In this document: positions 13,784 through 24,605 of the stretch, one piece after another
How positions within the stretch are numbered: position 1 is the stretch's first letter
Layout: each line of letters starts with the position of its first letter
Assembly (NCBI GenBank): GCA_902729315.2
Contig: LR746276.1
Coordinates: 3,454,169 to 3,518,168 of the forward strand
Reading direction: 5' to 3'
Origin: Spirodela intermedia
Lineage: Eukaryota > Streptophyta > Magnoliopsida > Alismatales > Araceae
Length of the DNA stretch: 64,000 nucleotides
The notes under the pieces: model-generated
Told to the model about the DNA's origin: nothing
The model's input: the letters and a program-made list of their open reading frames with translations, nothing else
The model's database searches: none
Program-made: the position numbers and the translations under genes

Positions 13784-16700
13784 TTTGTACTGTTGACCAT
13801 AGTAATGGTGCTCTTATTTGCATCAATTCATGTTCATTTTTTATGATCATTTGTATTTTATTTTCATTTTTTATGGATTGAATTTAGCGCAAGATGATGA
13901 TTCCATAGTAACTTGCATCGAAGATGGTTATTTCTCCCTTAGCCTTGTGCGTAAAACATAAAACAAGCATGAAGAGATTTCAAAGGAAACAAGTGAATCA
14001 ATCGAGGTTGTATGCTGTGCAGGGGAAGCTCATGGAAGAAGAACTCTTCCGTGAGGTAGGTGAAAACCAGCCAACAAGTTCGTGTCAAGAGCACAACAAC
14101 GTCGATGGACAGAATTTTCTTGAACTCGATGCTGCATTCACTGAATGTTATGTGAAATCTACCGGGATAATCAAGGATTTAATCGAGAAACTCAGCATGT
14201 TCAGTAAAGAGGACAGTCCTTTTGGCGATGTCCCAGCTGAGAAGATCACTTCGTGGGATATTATATTTAGAAAGTACGTCTCAGAGTTGCAGTTGGACCT
14301 CGTATACGAATCACTGAGCGAAACACTAGTGAAAGCGGTATGCTTCTTGTAGACTTTTCTCTCCCTAAAACCAAACCCCTGTTGACCCATCGCGTTTGCC
14401 TTATAATCTCCGCGTGATTGTTTTCTGTTGTTGCTCTGTGATCTCAGGTCGAATTGTTGTACCGCGCTGGAAATAAGAACGCTGGGATTTGCGCTAGAGC
14501 AGAGGCCCAGTTGAAGCATCTTTATCAACTGCTGGATCTTTTCTTGAGTTTTGCAGACGCGGTTCTTTTGGATTTTCTAGCAGTCCACAGCGCGGTGAGT
14601 TATTCACTTCCTTGAAGCCCTGTCCCACCGCCGGTGTTCATTCTCGCGTGCTTCAGGCTCTGAGAAACCGGGTCGTCTCCTCTGTTGGTGCAGATCGCTC
14701 AAGTGTCACAGACGATTGCGCAGATATTTGCCTTCTTGTTTTCAGAAGGGTTTGGAGGGCTAGATGACCCAGCAGATGACGCTTCTGGCGCGTGTCAAGA
14801 AGCCACTGGAACTGGCATGGGAGAGGGTGAGGGTGCCAATGACGTCAGCAGTCAGATAGACGACGAAGATCAGCTCCTCGGGACATCCGATAAGGTAACG
14901 TGCTGTGCTACATTTCAATCGGAGAAAAGGATTCGCCGCTCCTATCTTACCTTCGTCTGTTGATCTCGCTGCAGCAGAATGACGGTGCCGAGAATGCCGA
15001 CAAAGCGCCGAGCAAAACTGATAAAGGGATTGAAATGGAGGAGGATTTTGCCGCCGATACATTCAACGTCAGTGAAGATTCAGGCGAGGACGAGAACGGG
15101 GAGGAGGACGACGTAAATGTTGAATCTGTCATGGGACAGGGCGATGATAGCAGTCAGGTGGTCGATGAGAAACTTTGGGATAACGAAGAAGACGGCGACG
15201 GCGATAAAGCTGCTGAGAAATACGAGTCGGGCCCAGGTGTCGACGAGAAGGAACCGAGCTCTATGGAGCTCAGAGGTAAGGATGCTGCTGCCACTGACAT
15301 TGACGAGTCCGGGGACTTGACCGATGATATGCCCGAGAGGTTAAGCGGGGAGGAGGAGAACCCTGGCGGTTCGGATGATGAATTATCGTCAGCTAAGACA
15401 GAAATGGATGTGAATGCTGCCTTTGAAGAGCCGACGGGGATAGAGCTTGATGAGAAGGGGAGACAGGAAGATTCTGGCGAGGCGGACATGGATGAGGCGG
15501 CAGGTTCTGACACCTTGGACGAACAAGCGGAGGAGGATGTGGAAGATGGAGGAGACCAGAACTCTGGGGAAGATTACATGGATCTGAATGATACCGACGA
15601 GGCAAGAAAGGAAGAAGAGAGTGATGGAGGGGACGCAGAGAAGAACGACAGGGATGCTGACATTGACACGACGGCCCCCACCAGTGAATCAGTTGACGAC
15701 GGGGGGAAGACCGAACCCAAGAATGATCCTTGGTCGGAGAAGGACTCTGCGGAGCCCGCACATGATTCTTTTGCAGCCAGCCAAAGTGTAATGGCACAGG
15801 CACAGTGGTCCAACAGCGCTGACCTTCAGGCGAGCTACGCGCCCTCTAGTAGCATGCCTTTTGACGCTCCCAGGAAGGAGTTATGCTTGCCAGACTCCGG
15901 CCATGGTGAAGTCCTCTCTGTTGATGAACCAGAGCGCAGGCCTGTTGAAGACAACCCGCCCTCTCTGCAGAGAACCGCTCCCAATCCCTACAGGAGCCTT
16001 GGGGACGCCATGGAGGAGTGGAAGGAGAGGGTCAAATTCTCAGACGATCCACAGGACCCTGAGCCCGACGTCCCCAATCAGCAGGGAGATGGCGTCGGGG
16101 ATGAATACCAATTTGTTCCCGAGATGGAGAAGGGCAGTTCTCAAACGCTGGGTCCTGCAACTTATGATCAGATCGATCAGAATATTGAGAAAAAGGACAG
16201 TCTGATCAAAGATCATGTCAATGAGGGCGATGGCACCGATCCGATGGAGGTCGTTGAAGAGGATTTTTCTGAGCATCGGTATATGAAAAGGCTGGAAGCC
16301 TCTGCCTCAAGAGAGCAAGAATCGAGTGAGGAATCGGGGAAGAAGATGCCCAACAGAGCCGGGGGAAATAATGTGCTCGAAGCAGGGATAGAGAGAGAGA
16401 GCTCGAGGGAAGAGTTGGGAGATTTGGTCTCCTTTGAGACCTACTCCATGGCCGAGCTGCCGCCTCAATCTGAGGACCCTGCGGCTGATCGGCCGGTGAG
16501 AATGGCGGAAATTGGCGGCACACCGGAGGGGTTGGGTCTGGATCCTCTCTTGGACTGGAAAAGATATGAGCGCAAGACGATGAGGCTCTCTCAGGAACTC
16601 TGCGAGCAGCTGCGCCTGGTAATGGAGCCAACCCTTGCGAGCAAACTTCAGGGGGATTACAAGACTGGAAAGCGAATAAATATGAAAAAGGTGAGATTTG

Positions 16701-17202
16701 CTCGACCGGATACACCACCTGCCTGAGAATCTTATCCAGCGGCTTGCTTTCACTAGAACCGATCGGAAGGCTAGGAAAATAAGAAAAAAGATTATCTTTT
16801 GTTTGGCATGCTCTCTCTAATGATCCATTGTTGCCACTCTTCTGAATACATTGGGCTGAATGTCCCTGTTTTCCCTCTGTTTTGTTTCTCATTATTTTCT
16901 TGAAATCTCCAGGTTATTCCGTACATAGCCAGCCATTTCCGTAAGGACAAGATATGGCTCAGACGGACAAAGCCAAATAAGAGGGATTATCAGGTGGTCG
17001 TTGCAGTCGACGACTCGCGAAGCATGTCCGAGAGCCACTGTGGGGGCGTCGCGATCGAGGCACTGGTCACCATCTGCCGCGCCATGTCACAGCTTGAGGT
17101 CGGCCAATTCGCCGTCGCATCTTTCGGTGAGAAGGGGAATACCCGGCTGCTTCACGACTTTGACCAGCCTTTCACAGTGGAAACCGGAGCCAAGGTGCCC
17201 GT

Positions 17203-17250
<48 letters not shown>

Positions 17251-18308
17251 TCTTGTTCGAGTCTCCATTTGATATCAAATCAGTTTAAGCAATTACTCAC
17301 AAGACTGATGTTCCATTCTGGAGAATGATCCTTCAATTTTTCCCTGAAGCTGGCTCTCGCCGGTGTTCTTTTCCTGGAAGCTGATTACTTTTTCGCTCGA
17401 CTCATTTTGATGAAACAGATAATCTCTAGCCTGTCGTTCAAGCAAGACAACACGGTGAGGGACGAGCCGGTCGTTGACCTCCTCAAGTATCTAGACGGCG
17501 TGCTTGACACTGCCGTCGCGAGGGCAAGACTGCCCTCCGGAGCCAACCCCCTCAACCAACTTATCCTGATCATAGCCGACGGCCGTTTCCAGGACAAGGT
17601 ATGTCCACCTCTCCTTCACCGGAAAAAAAAAAACTACTACGAATGCCCTGAATCTAACGCATGCATCATCACCATCATCATCATGTCCCCACGAACTCCC
17701 TGCCCAAGTGAAAAAAAACAAAAAAAAATCTGAGGCCTCATGGTGTTTCTTGCTGCGTCTGTTGGCAGGAGAATCTGAGGCGTCGCGTCAGGGATATCCT
17801 GAACAAGAGGAGGATGATCGCGTTCGTACTCCTGGACAACCCCGAAGAATCCATCATGGATATCCCGGTACGTTCGATCATCGTCATGTCATGCCTGCTC
17901 CCTGAATGCCGTTGACTATTTGCTTCTCTCTCTCTGATGGGGAATGGATGTGGGTTTTATTCAGGAGTACTCCTTTGTCGGTGGGAAGTTCTCTTGCACC
18001 AAGTACATGGACTCCTTCCCCTTCCCGTATTACGTCGTCCTCAGGCACATCGAAGCTCTCCCCAGAACCGTCTCCGACTTGCTGCGTCAGGTTGGTTAGC
18101 TTATCCATGGCTTCCTTCTCATGCCGTTCTTGCTCTGCTTCAAAAAGGCTGTTTCTCCAAGAAAACGGGAGAAGCAGAGGCAAAAAGGAGCGATCTTGCG
18201 GCCTGTTTTTCTATTAATTTGGTGCGCAGAATGATGGGTCCTGATTGCTTTCTTTCGGGTGAATTGCGTTCTCAGTGGTTCCAGCTCATGCTCAGCTCGG
18301 GGGAGTGA
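1..18308 (+). CDS. MDN1: Midasin, C-terminal half (AAA ATPase of 60S ribosome biogenesis), 5' end outside the window
   Basis: Midasin removes assembly factors (Rsa4, Ytm1) from pre-60S particles in nucleolus and nucleoplasm. I read 45 exons: 1-420, 492-678, 754-816, 1795-1874, 1954-2217, 4264-4399, 4482-4567, 4648-4724, 5244-5385, 5463-5546, 5681-5801, 6095-6258, 6574-6687, 7236-7358, 7448-7624, 7892-8041, 8194-8295, 8374-8598, 8680-8802, 9142-9223, 9307-9437, 9518-9682, 9777-9852, 9931-10043, 10120-10199, 10283-10396, 10536-10604, 10701-10857, 11011-11168, 11249-11346, 11500-11726, 12087-12326, 12416-12542, 12618-12682, 12789-12947, 13021-13242, 14023-14337, 14448-14594, 14694-14894, 14975-16690, 16913-17194, 17419-17598, 17769-17867, 17965-18090, 18276-18308. 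They total 8220 nt, or 2739 residues plus stop, about half the length of plant midasins; the AAA ring lies to the left of the window. Visible parts are the long linker, an acidic region and a terminal VWA domain. Family identity is firm. A few small exon borders are less so. Confidence 0.93.
1375..1505 (+). other. Nuclear copy of a mitochondrial cox3 fragment (NUMT) inside an MDN1 intron
   Basis: Inside the intron 817-1794 a frame reads about 40 residues that match plant cytochrome c oxidase subunit 3 almost exactly, including [16 protein letters not shown] and FHGFHVIIG and ending near CGIRQYL. The match begins and stops abruptly: upstream (1301-1374) and downstream (after about 1505) the same frame has no cox3 similarity. 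It is therefore a short organelle-DNA insertion, not a gene. It lies in the same orientation as MDN1 and between clean splice sites, so it should be spliced out. Confidence 0.85.
2683..2905 (-). repeat. 3' LTR of the TRIM element (minus-strand orientation)
   Basis: The 223-bp copy with TG..CA ends. It contains about 40 bp (around 2755-2800) that the partner LTR lacks. Otherwise the two are clearly alignable with scattered substitutions, so the insertion is not recent. Confidence 0.8.
3050..3415. repeat. Degenerate minisatellite in the TRIM interior, units about 51-60 bp
   Basis: The string CAATAYTGGAAA recurs at intervals of roughly 51-60 bp (near 3155, 3210, 3270, 3327 and 3378). Each is followed by a CCCCC-containing segment and then a CAACAAGG-like or GAACATA-like segment. 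Units differ in length by several bases. Minus-strand frames across it therefore give repetitive peptides that are not genes. Confidence 0.7.
3527..3713 (-). repeat. 5' LTR of the TRIM element (minus-strand orientation)
   Basis: The 187-bp copy, shorter than its partner through an internal deletion. It is followed on the minus strand by the tRNA-Met-like primer-binding site at about 3514-3526. Confidence 0.8.
10200..10282 (+). other. MDN1: Probable GC-AG intron in MDN1
   Basis: The upstream exon (10120-10199) ends CAGAG and is followed by GCATGT; the downstream exon starts after GCAG at 10283. Joining here keeps the frame and yields VQ-SVEEF, as expected for midasin. The two nearby GT dinucleotides both throw the next exon out of frame. 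GC-AG introns are a known minor class in plants with donor context AG|GC. Confidence 0.7.
11871..11906. repeat. (TG)n/(TATG)n microsatellite in an MDN1 intron
   Basis: A run of TG dinucleotides from about 11871 grades into TATG and TA units. It lies within the intron 11727-12086. Confidence 0.8.
13742..13783. repeat. (GA)n microsatellite in an MDN1 intron
   Basis: An almost perfect GA run of about 42 bp with one T interruption. It lies in the 780-bp intron 13243-14022, about 500 bp from the donor. Here the sense strand carries GA, unlike the CT tracts close to donors. Confidence 0.9.
14975..16690 (+). other. MDN1: MDN1 acidic D/E-rich linker exon
   Basis: This single 1716-nt exon encodes 572 residues dominated by Asp, Glu, Ser and Gly, with almost no hydrophobic segments until the last 50 residues. 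Midasins carry such a flexible acidic region between the linker and the VWA domain, where it tethers the MIDAS domain. It is by far the longest exon in the visible part of the gene. The acceptor is a tandem GCAGCAG, so splicing may include or skip one Gln codon (start 14975 or 14978). The other frames here are also long and open; they are compositional shadows. Confidence 0.9.
16913..18308 (+). other. MDN1: MDN1 C-terminal VWA/MIDAS domain exons
   Basis: The last five exons (16913-17194, 17419-17598, 17769-17867, 17965-18090, 18276-18308) encode about 239 residues with a von Willebrand A fold. The metal-ion-dependent adhesion site DxSxS motif is visible as DDSRS just after the first beta strand (VVVAV). 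A later strand ends in IIADGRF, supplying another conserved Asp. This domain binds the UBL domains of Rsa4 and Ytm1 in yeast. The final exon carries only 10 codons plus TGA. All key motif residues are present, so the domain looks functional. Confidence 0.92.
17206..17243. repeat. (CT)n microsatellite directly behind an MDN1 splice donor
   Basis: A CT run of about 38 bp starting 11 bases into the intron 17195-17418. CT is on the sense strand. Confidence 0.9.
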
Positions 18309-18424
18309 TCGAGGCTCCTGAAGAAGAATAGGGAGGATTGCCGCGAGTACGAAGAGCGGCGGCGATGTTCTCGGCGAATCTGGAGTCAGTTTTTGTGTCG
18401 GGGGGCGCGATTGTATTTATGGCG

Positions 18425-18535
18425 CTGATTAAATTTTGATAGATTAATTCATTGATTAATTTCCTGACGATTTTACGTATGCCATTTATTAAATTATATA
18501 GATTGATTCATTGATTAATTAATTTTCTGATGATG
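18425..18535. repeat. Two imperfect copies of an about 62-bp AT-rich unit downstream of MDN1
   Basis: The segments starting near 18426 and 18488 share ATTAAATT, a GATTRATTCATTGATTAATT core and a CTGAYGA end. They lie about 120-225 bp past the MDN1 stop codon, in the likely 3' UTR or terminator region. Confidence 0.6.
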
Positions 18536-18842
18536 ACTGTCGATCTGGTCCATGGCATTATTTAGAGGGTTCACCATATCAGTTGACTGGTGGAATCAGG
18601 GCAGCCCAGCGTCGAAACCATGCTCGAGGAAGGTTTCTTGGCGTAGAGACAGAGAGAGAGAGAGAGAGAGAGCACACAAACTTACACACACCCCCGTTCA
18701 AAGGCGAGACACCAACATTGGAGGGTCTTTTATGCCGCCGCGTGCTGACCCGGGGAAGAGAGAGAGAGAGCCTGGTTTGCGAAGGCGAGACATCAAGTTG
18801 GAGGGGGATCTTTTAACCCTTGTGGGCCGTGAATCGAAGGCG

Positions 18843-20124
18843 ATGGGCGCGGGAGGAGAGGCGGCGCTGGCGTGGGCGGAGCGCCGCCACCACGGCGGAG
18901 TTCCCCGCCGGCTGGTCATCGCCGCCGTGGGCGCCTTCGCCAAGGCCGTCGCCTCCCTCCTCAACACCACCACCGTCCACAACGCCGACAACCTCCTCCG
19001 CCTCGTCCACTCCCGGCCCTCTGGCCGGCCCCTCCTCACCGTCAGCAACCACATGTCCACGTGAGTCCACCTCCTTCCTGCTCTCTCTCTCTTCCTCCTT
19101 CCGATCTAATCTTCCGCGAAACCCGATTCGGCTCCTCAGTCCATTAAAATCCTCGCAGACCAACTATTTCTCTGCAGATCTACTGAGCCACTCGCCAGGA
19201 TCGACGTTGACGCTCGCTTGATTCAACAGATTCGATTCGCTTTTTTCTTGTTCTTCATCACTCTGAGTTCGTTCTCCGCCGGTCCCGTAACCTCTGTTTG
19301 TTCATCGAAATCGTTGGAGCATCGCCGCTGCCCACAATTTTTATTTTATTTTTATTTTCGTCAGAGAGAGTGAGAGGGGAGATCTCGATCTCAAGCTCTG
19401 AGCATGAACCAGGCTGGATGACCCACTCATGTGGGGATTCGTGGGCTTCCCGACTATGGACGCGGGGCTCGCGCGGTGGGTTCTGGCAGCCGAGGATATC
19501 TGCTTCAAGAACAGATTCCTCTCCTACTTCTTCCGTCTCGGTAAGATCCAGATCTCGCTCTCCACTTTTCTTCCAAATCGAATTTTCTACGAGTTCATAT
19601 TCTGCGGGCAATCTCAAATCATTTTCTTACCAAAGAACGGGGGAAAATTCTATGATGGGTAATTAAGTACCCGTCACCTTCATTCATTCTCCAACGAGCT
19701 TATCCCACGGCCTTTCCCTCGCGCTTGTGCTCTTCTTTCTCGTATACTATCCTCCCGTTGTCCGACTAAACCCTAACCCGTTGTGATCTTCAATGCTGAA
19801 ACACTGACGCCCTATAGCCCTGAACCCTAATACCCAGAAATCTTCAACCTTAAGGGGCCTAAAACCCTGAAACCTTAAAAGCATCGTCAGAGCTCGACAT
19901 TCTCCCTTCGATAAATTCCCCATCAAATGCGTTCCCATCTTCATGTAGAATCGGTGAGGGAGCATCCTTCTACGATTTGCTCTGCGGTCTCTCTCTCTCT
20001 CTCTGGTCTTTATTAGGACATCTTTCCGGCCATGGCAGGGAAATGCATCCCCATATCGAGAGGTGGGGGGATCTACCAGGAGAACATGAATGAGGCCCTC
20101 GACGTTCTGGGCCGTGGCGGCTGG

Positions 20125-20162
<38 letters not shown>

Positions 20163-20722
20163 TTCCCCTCCCTCTCTCCCTCTCCTCTGACCCTTTGGCG
20201 AGCAGCTGCATACGTTTCCCGAGGGCAGGATCTCCCAAGCCGGCGGACCCATCGGTCGGCTCAAGTGGGGGACGGCGAGCCTCATCCACCGTTCCCACGT
20301 CACCCCCCTCGTCCTCCCCATCGTCCACGCCGGCTTCGAGCAGGTGATCTTCTTCTTCCTCTTCTCCTTCCTCTTCCTTGGCTGCTTCTCCTTCTTCCAT
20401 GGATGGCTTGTTCTTCTTCTTACTGAGGAGGTGTGGGCAGGTGATGCCGGAGGAGGGGGGGTTGATGGGGGGCAGGCCGCCGGTACCGCTGTGGAGGAAG
20501 CACGTGCGGGTCGTGGTCGGGGAGCCGATGGAGTTTGACCTGCCGGGCCTGCGGGAGACGGCGCGGAGCGTGTCCCGGGGGTTGACCTTCCGAAGCCTCG
20601 GATGGCCCCGAAGTCAGCACGACGACCTGGATGAGGCTGCCCAGCGCTGGCTTTACATGCACATCTCCGACCGCATCCAGTCCGCCATGGAGACCCTCAG
20701 AACCACGCTCCACCACAAATGA
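18843..20722 (+). CDS. Tafazzin-like lysophospholipid acyltransferase
   Basis: Exons 18843-19060, 19413-19540, 20039-20124, 20206-20343 and 20441-20722 total 852 nt and encode 283 residues, close to the size of Arabidopsis At1g78690. The family transfers acyl groups to lysophospholipids; plant members have been linked to N-acyl-PE formation and mitochondrial lipid remodelling. The catalytic HX4D box is seen at His70-Asp75 (NHMSTLDDP), split by the first intron. A second block (PISRGGGIYQE) starts near residue 120 and FPEGRIS near residue 148. The start at 18843 gives a family-like N-terminus. The same frame stays open upstream to an ATG at 18552, but that extension is built partly from a GA microsatellite and is probably 5' UTR. 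Intron 3 (81 bp) is mostly CT repeat. Family assignment is secure, substrate is not. Confidence 0.9.
20128..20160. repeat. (CT)n microsatellite filling an intron of the tafazzin-like gene
   Basis: The tract starts four bases after the donor of the 81-bp intron 20125-20205 and occupies more than a third of it. CT is on the sense strand. Confidence 0.9.
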
Positions 20723-23289
20723 ACCAGCTCACCTCCCCCCTCCCCCTATTCTAGAGAGAGAGAGAGAGAGGTTGTGATCTCTGTGGGCCAGCTTCCTGCC
20801 AGAGCATTCGCCACCGCCGCTGCCGCCGCACTCTTCTTCCCTTTCCGGCGGCCGAAACCGCTCGCCTCCTACCCACCGCCCCCCATTCTTTTACTATGGC
20901 TACAACAGCGACAACACATCAACATGCCATGTTCGTTGCTCTCTCTTTCTCTCTCTCTTCCCTTCCCTCATTAAAATAGGGATCCGATCGACGCCATTAA
21001 AAAATGAGCACCCTGTCGTTGTCCTTTGCCATTCCGATCCACGACGAAACTCGCCTGCAATTCGTCGATGTCAGGTGAGGGATCAGACTGCGGATAAGAC
21101 CCTCGATTCTTTCCATCTTATAATTTGATATTCCTTCCCCGCGAAGTCCTCTGGTTTTGGAATATCAGTGTTTCCTCTCTTATAATTTGATCTTCCAGTC
21201 CCGCTGTGAGAATCCATCTCAGATTCCATTTCCAGTTCCTGTTTCAGCTGATCCGAGATTCTTCATCTTCCACACCGAGTAACCTGCTACATCAGAACCA
21301 AGAACACCAGCACGAGCACGGAGGACGACGGATGTATGATCTGACATTGAGGTTACCTCCATCGTCGGAAGGGGCTTGCCTCTGGGGTAGACGACCACAC
21401 CGCCGCTGAAGAAGACTCGGAGAGAGGAAAACCGGCAGCTTAGCGAGGTTGCTACTCTTCCATCAGATGTGACACCTTGACCTGAGCAGTTTGAAACAAA
21501 TAGTTTAATGGTGAATTCATGCCGGTGAGCAGCGAGGTCCCCCCTCCCCCTAGAGCACAAGAGAGGGCGCCTGGGATCGATGGTTCGCCTGTTCCCGGCA
21601 GGCGTTGCCCACGCTCTGCACTTCTTCAATTCGGCCGTCCGCCGGCCGTATACACATTCTGGCGAGCAGGCGACGCCTTGGCCTCCGATCTCGCCAAGTC
21701 TACCTGACAGAGAAGACCAGGGAAAACTGACAGAGGAGCGCCACTCGCATGTTCGACGGTGATGGAAACGCGGGAAAACAGATCGGACCTACTTGGAGAT
21801 GGGAAAACTTCTTAGGCCAATCCAGAGAATGCCTGGGGGGGAGGGAAAGACAGGCTATGTACATGAGACGGGAAGAGGATATTAGAAGGGATTTCAGCCG
21901 GATGATGCCCCTCTTCCTTCCCCTGTTTCTCCGTCAGTTTTTCCCCCCAACCTCCCCCCATGCCCCGGGGTTCTGCTCCCCGATTGAGAATCGGCGTCAG
22001 CAAAGGTCCTCTGCCTTGGACATGACAGACAGCCGGCTCGGCCGGGGCTGGAAGGAGGCTCTCCGCCGCTGCTGTTGGGATGAGGGACGGATCAGCGCAG
22101 CGAGAGCGCGCTTGATGACATCTGAACCCTCGACAGATCCGATCCGAACGAGCGAATTCGTCATCACCGATCGCCGCGCGTTGAGCCGGCTAGAAGGTGA
22201 CGAGACGCTAGAACTCTCGCTGGGATGGTGCCTGAGGTTCTTGTGCAGGGAGCAGCGGAACGATCCCTGGTGGGTCGTCGGGGAGCACATGCACGTCCTA
22301 CGCTGCGAGGTCGGCGGCGCGTCGGCCGGTTTCTTCCCGATCTGGTGGTTGCGGGACGACACGGAAAGAGGCTGCGTCGGTGAGGTCAGGCGATCGACGA
22401 TGGAGAACCGGAATGAAGTCGACGCGGACGAGGGAGAAGAGACTCCGGCGAGGTGGACGCGCGTGGAGGACGCCGGCCGCTGGTGGCCGCGGAAGTCGAA
22501 CGCCGGCGAGGACCTCGCTGCGGCGGAAAAGCTCGAAGAGGACGAGGCGAAGGCCGAGGAGGGGGACGAGAGAGCTGCCGGCGAGGAGCACATGCGTGAG
22601 CCGTGAGAGAAGCCATGCCCGCTGGATCTCGCCCTTGACGAGGATGCCACAGCCATCATCGGCGTCGGTCGCCGCCGCTGGAAGGGGCGTCCGTCCTTCG
22701 GTTCTCTAGAGAGAGAGAGAGAGAGAGAGAGAGGTTGAAGGAGTAGGAGATGCAGCAACACGCCCACAGAGAGAGAGAGAGAGAGACGTTGATTTTGGAG
22801 GCGGTTGGGTCGGTCACCGGGCGGCAAACCTACCTGGCCAGTGACGATGTATATAGAGGAGTCCCGCCGTGGTACTTTTGTAATTAAGGGGCCTTCACGG
22901 CGGGGCAACCACCGGACCGGTCGGTCAACAAGAAATCCGAGTTAACCAAACGTCCGGGATGGGTTAAGCTAACTCGGCAGCCGAGGGCAGGAGGCTTCCG
23001 GTTTCGGACTCGAGCCCAGATAATCCGACGGCAGAGAAAAGCGGTGGGCGCTCCATAGATCCATCCTCACACGTTTCCGTGGTTGCTTCAAGCCAGATTA
23101 CACGTGTCAAGATCTCATTTACCCGTAGTGGGGACTTCCAACTAATTGACTACAAATTGGAAAATGGCAAAAACTTAAAATGTTAATTCTACCTTTTCAG
23201 AATAATAAAATTGGGGCTTTGACTTTTGGGTGGAGATAGTCCGATCGATGCACCTGGCAACTAGTTGTATGTGGGCAACATACTCTTGT

Positions 23290-23335
23290 CATATATGTAT
23301 GTATATATGTATATATGTATATATGTATATATAAA
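23290..23335. repeat. (TATATG)n-type simple repeat
   Basis: Interspersed TATATG and TATGTA units in intergenic AT-rich DNA. Confidence 0.8.
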
Positions 23336-24510
23336 GCTACTTGTGATTTAAAAGTTGGCATTTAATGGGTTATCATAAAATTTAAGTGAGCATTAACAAC
23401 CCATTATTATTTAATTTTATTCAAATAAATACAAATGTATCAGAATAAGATTCAAACAAAAAATTAACTTTTTGTTATAGGTTTTAAACTAAGCCAACTA
23501 AGATGATCCATTTATCCCTTTTTCATGAATTAGTCTATTATCTAGATAAATAAATAAAATTAAAATTAAAATAGGTGTACACTATTTATCTTCCTAAAAC
23601 GAGATAAAAATTGATTTTATGGATTTTAATTATATTATTAATTGGATGAGATCCGCACGCAAGAGCTATCTCTCTCTCACTCACTCCCTTTATCCCCCTC
23701 CCTCTCTCACCTCTCTCATCCAAATTCATTTAATGCAAAGAAAAATATTAAATTATGATAAAAATATATCCTTTTTGGGATCACGTTGGAGCTCCAAGTC
23801 ACGGGCTTCTTTAGCAATACTTCCGAAATTCTTATAATTATTCAACATTTATAGCATGTAAAACTAAAGTTGGAAATATTAGGAAGATGGGCCATGCGCA
23901 TTTTCTTCTTCTTAAGCGTACATAAAAAAATATGACAAGCATAATTTTAGTGACAATTGATAAAAGTCCCTAAACAGGAAACTAAACTAACATATTAGAA
24001 TTTGATCTCACCTTCACTACTAAAATAGTTTCTGAGGGAAATTTTATTTTATCAATAAATAGCATGTCTATATTTGAAATTGACGAATTATTTATCAATT
24101 TGGGGTCTTGTAGTCATCAAATGAGTCTCTTTTGTTCTACTAGGGCTCAATTATTCGAGCCCACTGAAGAATATTGACGCACTTGGCTGGGACGTGGAAA
24201 ACGACCCATCTGTCTCGTATTCTTAAAAGTTTCCCCTTCCCTCTCTCTCTCTCTCTCTAAAGTTGGTACGATGGCTTCAATTGTTATATGAAATAAAAGG
24301 ATGTGAGTGTAGTGTGGCAGGCGTCGGGGTACGAGGGAGTGAAGGAGAAGAAGAGGTGCGTGGGTTGGCCCCACGGGAGGTTCCTGAGAGCCTGCGGGCT
24401 GCTTCCGGGGAGCAGGCCCTGCAACGTACTAGTCCTTCCCCACGGGGAACTCGTTTAAAGGCCGAGCCAGGCCCTCCGCTCCTTCAAATCCTCACTCCCT
24501 CCCTCCCCAC

Positions 24511-24533
24511 TCTCTCTCTCTCTCTCTCTCTCT
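24511..24533. repeat. CT tract (Y-patch-like) in the 5' leader of the NFD4-type gene
   Basis: A (CT)11-like run about 75-95 bp upstream of the start codon on the sense strand. Pyrimidine patches near the transcription start are typical of plant promoters and leaders. Confidence 0.7.
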
Positions 24534-24605
24534 TCTGCTGTTGTTTTTGCTGCGGCTGCGAGACGGAGCTCCGGCGGCGGCGGTGGTAGTGGTGGCGGGG
24601 CGGAA

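Larger units (their letters stand above)
20723..24605. other. Intergenic region between the acyltransferase and NFD4-type genes; no supportable gene
   Basis: About 3.9 kb. The left part (20760-22910) is GC-rich and open on both strands: a plus frame at 21749-22606 and a minus frame at 21997-22908 overlap. The minus frame has a Ser/Arg/Ala-rich stretch resembling a chloroplast transit peptide and a CT tract upstream (22707-22734), but no domain I recognise. It could be a degraded or lineage-specific gene. The right part (23100-24180) is AT-rich, with a TATATG repeat at about 23290-23335 and nothing gene-like. Confidence 0.6.

Noticed and set aside
16218-16892. 224-codon minus-strand frame opposite the MDN1 acidic exon
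   Set aside because: Pro/Ser/Arg-rich antisense of a Glu/Asp-rich exon; no family resemblance.
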